A DNA stretch of 21,909 nt from a virus, in IMG/VR virus record IMGVR_UViG_3300049432_000082, positions 1-21,909 of that record; one strand, given 5' to 3'. The notes under the pieces are model-generated. The model had not been told where the DNA came from. It saw only the letters and a list, made by a program, of their open reading frames with translations, and made no database searches. Each line of letters opens with the position of its first letter. The stretch's first letter is position 1. Positions 21,138 through 21,909 of the stretch are shown piece after piece. A program made the translations under genes and the position numbers.

Positions 21138-21727
21138 CAGGCCAGCACCATCCGAACGTAGGGGGTGAGGAGCTCACGGAAGTCCGGGTCGACCCGGGTC
21201 ATCCGGACCTGCCCCCACTCCGGTGAACCCACGTATCCCTCAGCGGAGTCCTTGCGCTTGAACAGCCGGATCGCCTGGATCATCGTCGCCGCGATCACGT
21301 CTTCCGGCGTCTCGGGCCAACCCCACCAGGCGGTGACCCGCAGCTGCTGCCCGCTCGAGGTCGTCCACCCGGCGGGGTTGTACAGGGACTCGATCGCGCG
21401 GCCTTCGGCGAGCGCGTTCCCCACGGTGGTGTCGAAGCCGGTCACGACGGTGAACCCGGCCGCGGTCCCCGACTCGACGGTGAGGTCCTCGACGGCGCCG
21501 ATGTCGTCGAGGTACACCGCGTTGTCGACGACCCGGCCCGCCAGGTCGAACACCCGCGTCGACGCCTCGGTCGCCAGGGCGAACGCACCACGGTTACGCC
21601 GGCAGAACGCGTCCACCTGCCGGGACGCCGCCCCGACCTTGCGGCCCAGGACAGCGTCCCGGGCGGAGTCGGTGATGCCCAGCTCGTCCTTGATCTCCTC
21701 GACGGACACGTACGGGTCGATCGCCAC
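21137..21727 (-). CDS. Head-tail connector protein (196 aa)
   Basis: GTG 21727 follows GAGGGGG by about 5 bases. It begins [29 protein letters not shown], with helices and then [11 protein letters not shown], the hallmark of phage head-tail connector (gp6-like) proteins. The middle is beta-rich ([19 protein letters not shown]). It continues with [30 protein letters not shown] and ends in a helix. It would form the ring below the portal. It is the first phage gene left of the right-end join, and the capsid genes expected next to it are missing. Confidence 0.82.
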   Translation of the reverse strand: MAIDPYVSVEEIKDELGITDSARDAVLGRKVGAASRQVDAFCRRNRGAFALATEASTRVFDLAGRVVDNAVYLDDIGAVEDLTVESGTAAGFTVVTGFDTTVGNALAEGRAIESLYNPAGWTTSSGQQLRVTAWWGWPETPEDVIAATMIQAIRLFKRKDSAEGYVGSPEWGQVRMTRVDPDFRELLTPYVRMVLA

Positions 21728-21757
21728 GGCACCCCCTCACGAACGGACGGGCGACGT

Positions 21758-21814
21758 GGGGGGGGGGCGGGGGCCCGCCCCCCCCCGCCCCCCCCGGGCC
21801 GCCCCCCCCCCCCG
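21758..21814. repeat. G/C-only low-complexity stretch, probable artefact
   Basis: No A or T occurs in 57 bases. A run of ten G, a short GC mix and long C runs (up to 12-13) form a nearly self-complementary stretch. It abuts phage sequence on the left and an unrelated coding sequence on the right. Poly-G/poly-C of this type is typical of sequencing dropout or mis-joined reads. Confidence 0.8.
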
Positions 21815-21909
21815 ACGGGCGCGGCGCGACGCGGGCCATCCAGCACGCGCTGCGCGACGCCGGCCTGCTGCCCGAGGACGTCGACTACGTCAACGCGCAC
21901 GGGACCTCG
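21814..21909 (+). CDS. Fragment of a FabF-like beta-ketoacyl synthase (partial, 32 codons)
   Basis: The plus frame from GAC 21814 to the window edge encodes 32 residues including [18 protein letters not shown]. This is the ketosynthase signature that carries the first catalytic histidine (NAHGTS) of KAS-II or polyketide ketosynthase subunits. The family motif expected just before it is replaced by the C run, so the gene is cut off at the join rather than started here. It is probably host chromosomal (fatty-acid or polyketide synthesis) and not part of the phage. Confidence 0.85.

Noticed and set aside
21728-21900. Minus-strand open frames crossing the poly-C stretch
   Set aside because: They consist of Gly/Pro/Arg runs from homopolymer DNA and join phage to unrelated sequence.
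1-21909. CRISPR arrays, tRNA genes and insertion sequences
   Set aside because: No regularly spaced repeats, no complete tRNA-like fold and no transposase gene were seen on either strand.

Overview
This window is most of a temperate siphovirus (long non-contractile tail) genome from a very GC-rich actinobacterial host. The actinobacterial assignment rests on a WhiB-type iron-sulfur regulator gene, which is essentially confined to actinobacteria and their phages. It is supported by the very high GC content, the frequent GTG starts and the gene repertoire. No terminase, portal, protease or major capsid gene is present, so the head end of the genome is missing. The last ~95 bases are not phage: they encode a fragment of a FabF-like beta-ketoacyl synthase, joined to the phage through a stretch made only of G and C. 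That join looks like an assembly or sequencing chimera.

Layout, right to left. (1) 21.7-11.97 kb, minus strand: head-tail connector, probable tail terminator, two paralogous tail-tube proteins, an HK97-gp10-like protein, tail assembly chaperones G and G-T made through a -1 frameshift at a GGGAAAA site, tape measure, a large minor tail protein, a glycine-rich tail protein, two membrane-anchored proteins (coiled coil; collagen-like) and a small cysteine-rich protein. A terminator closes this run. (2) 11.8-10.3 kb, minus strand: a lysis cassette with an acidic protein, an M15-like endolysin with a cell-wall-binding domain, a holin and a free-standing peptidoglycan-binding protein. (3) 6.85-10.2 kb, plus strand: a lysogeny module with an HTH repressor, tyrosine integrase, small proteins, a ribbon-helix-helix protein, a lipoprotein and a membrane-anchored Pro/Ala-rich protein. 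It converges on the lysis cassette at a bidirectional terminator. (4) 6.76 kb to the left end, minus strand: a divergent excisionase-like HTH gene followed by a compact early operon. The operon carries DUF3846, a CopG-like protein, a RecE-like nuclease, a RecT-like annealing protein, a RusA resolvase, a zinc-ribbon WhiB, a zinc-ribbon ParB-like protein and small unknowns. From 6409 leftward, 12 of 14 gene junctions are 4-base ATGA/GTGA overlaps.

The order structural - lysis - opposed int/repressor - divergent HTH and early genes is that of an unintegrated phage of the mycobacteriophage BPs/Brujita type, with repressor and integrase still contiguous. The repressor ends in a run of alanines that resembles an ssrA-type degradation tag. 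This makes integration-dependent immunity the most interesting hypothesis in the window, although attP is not proven.
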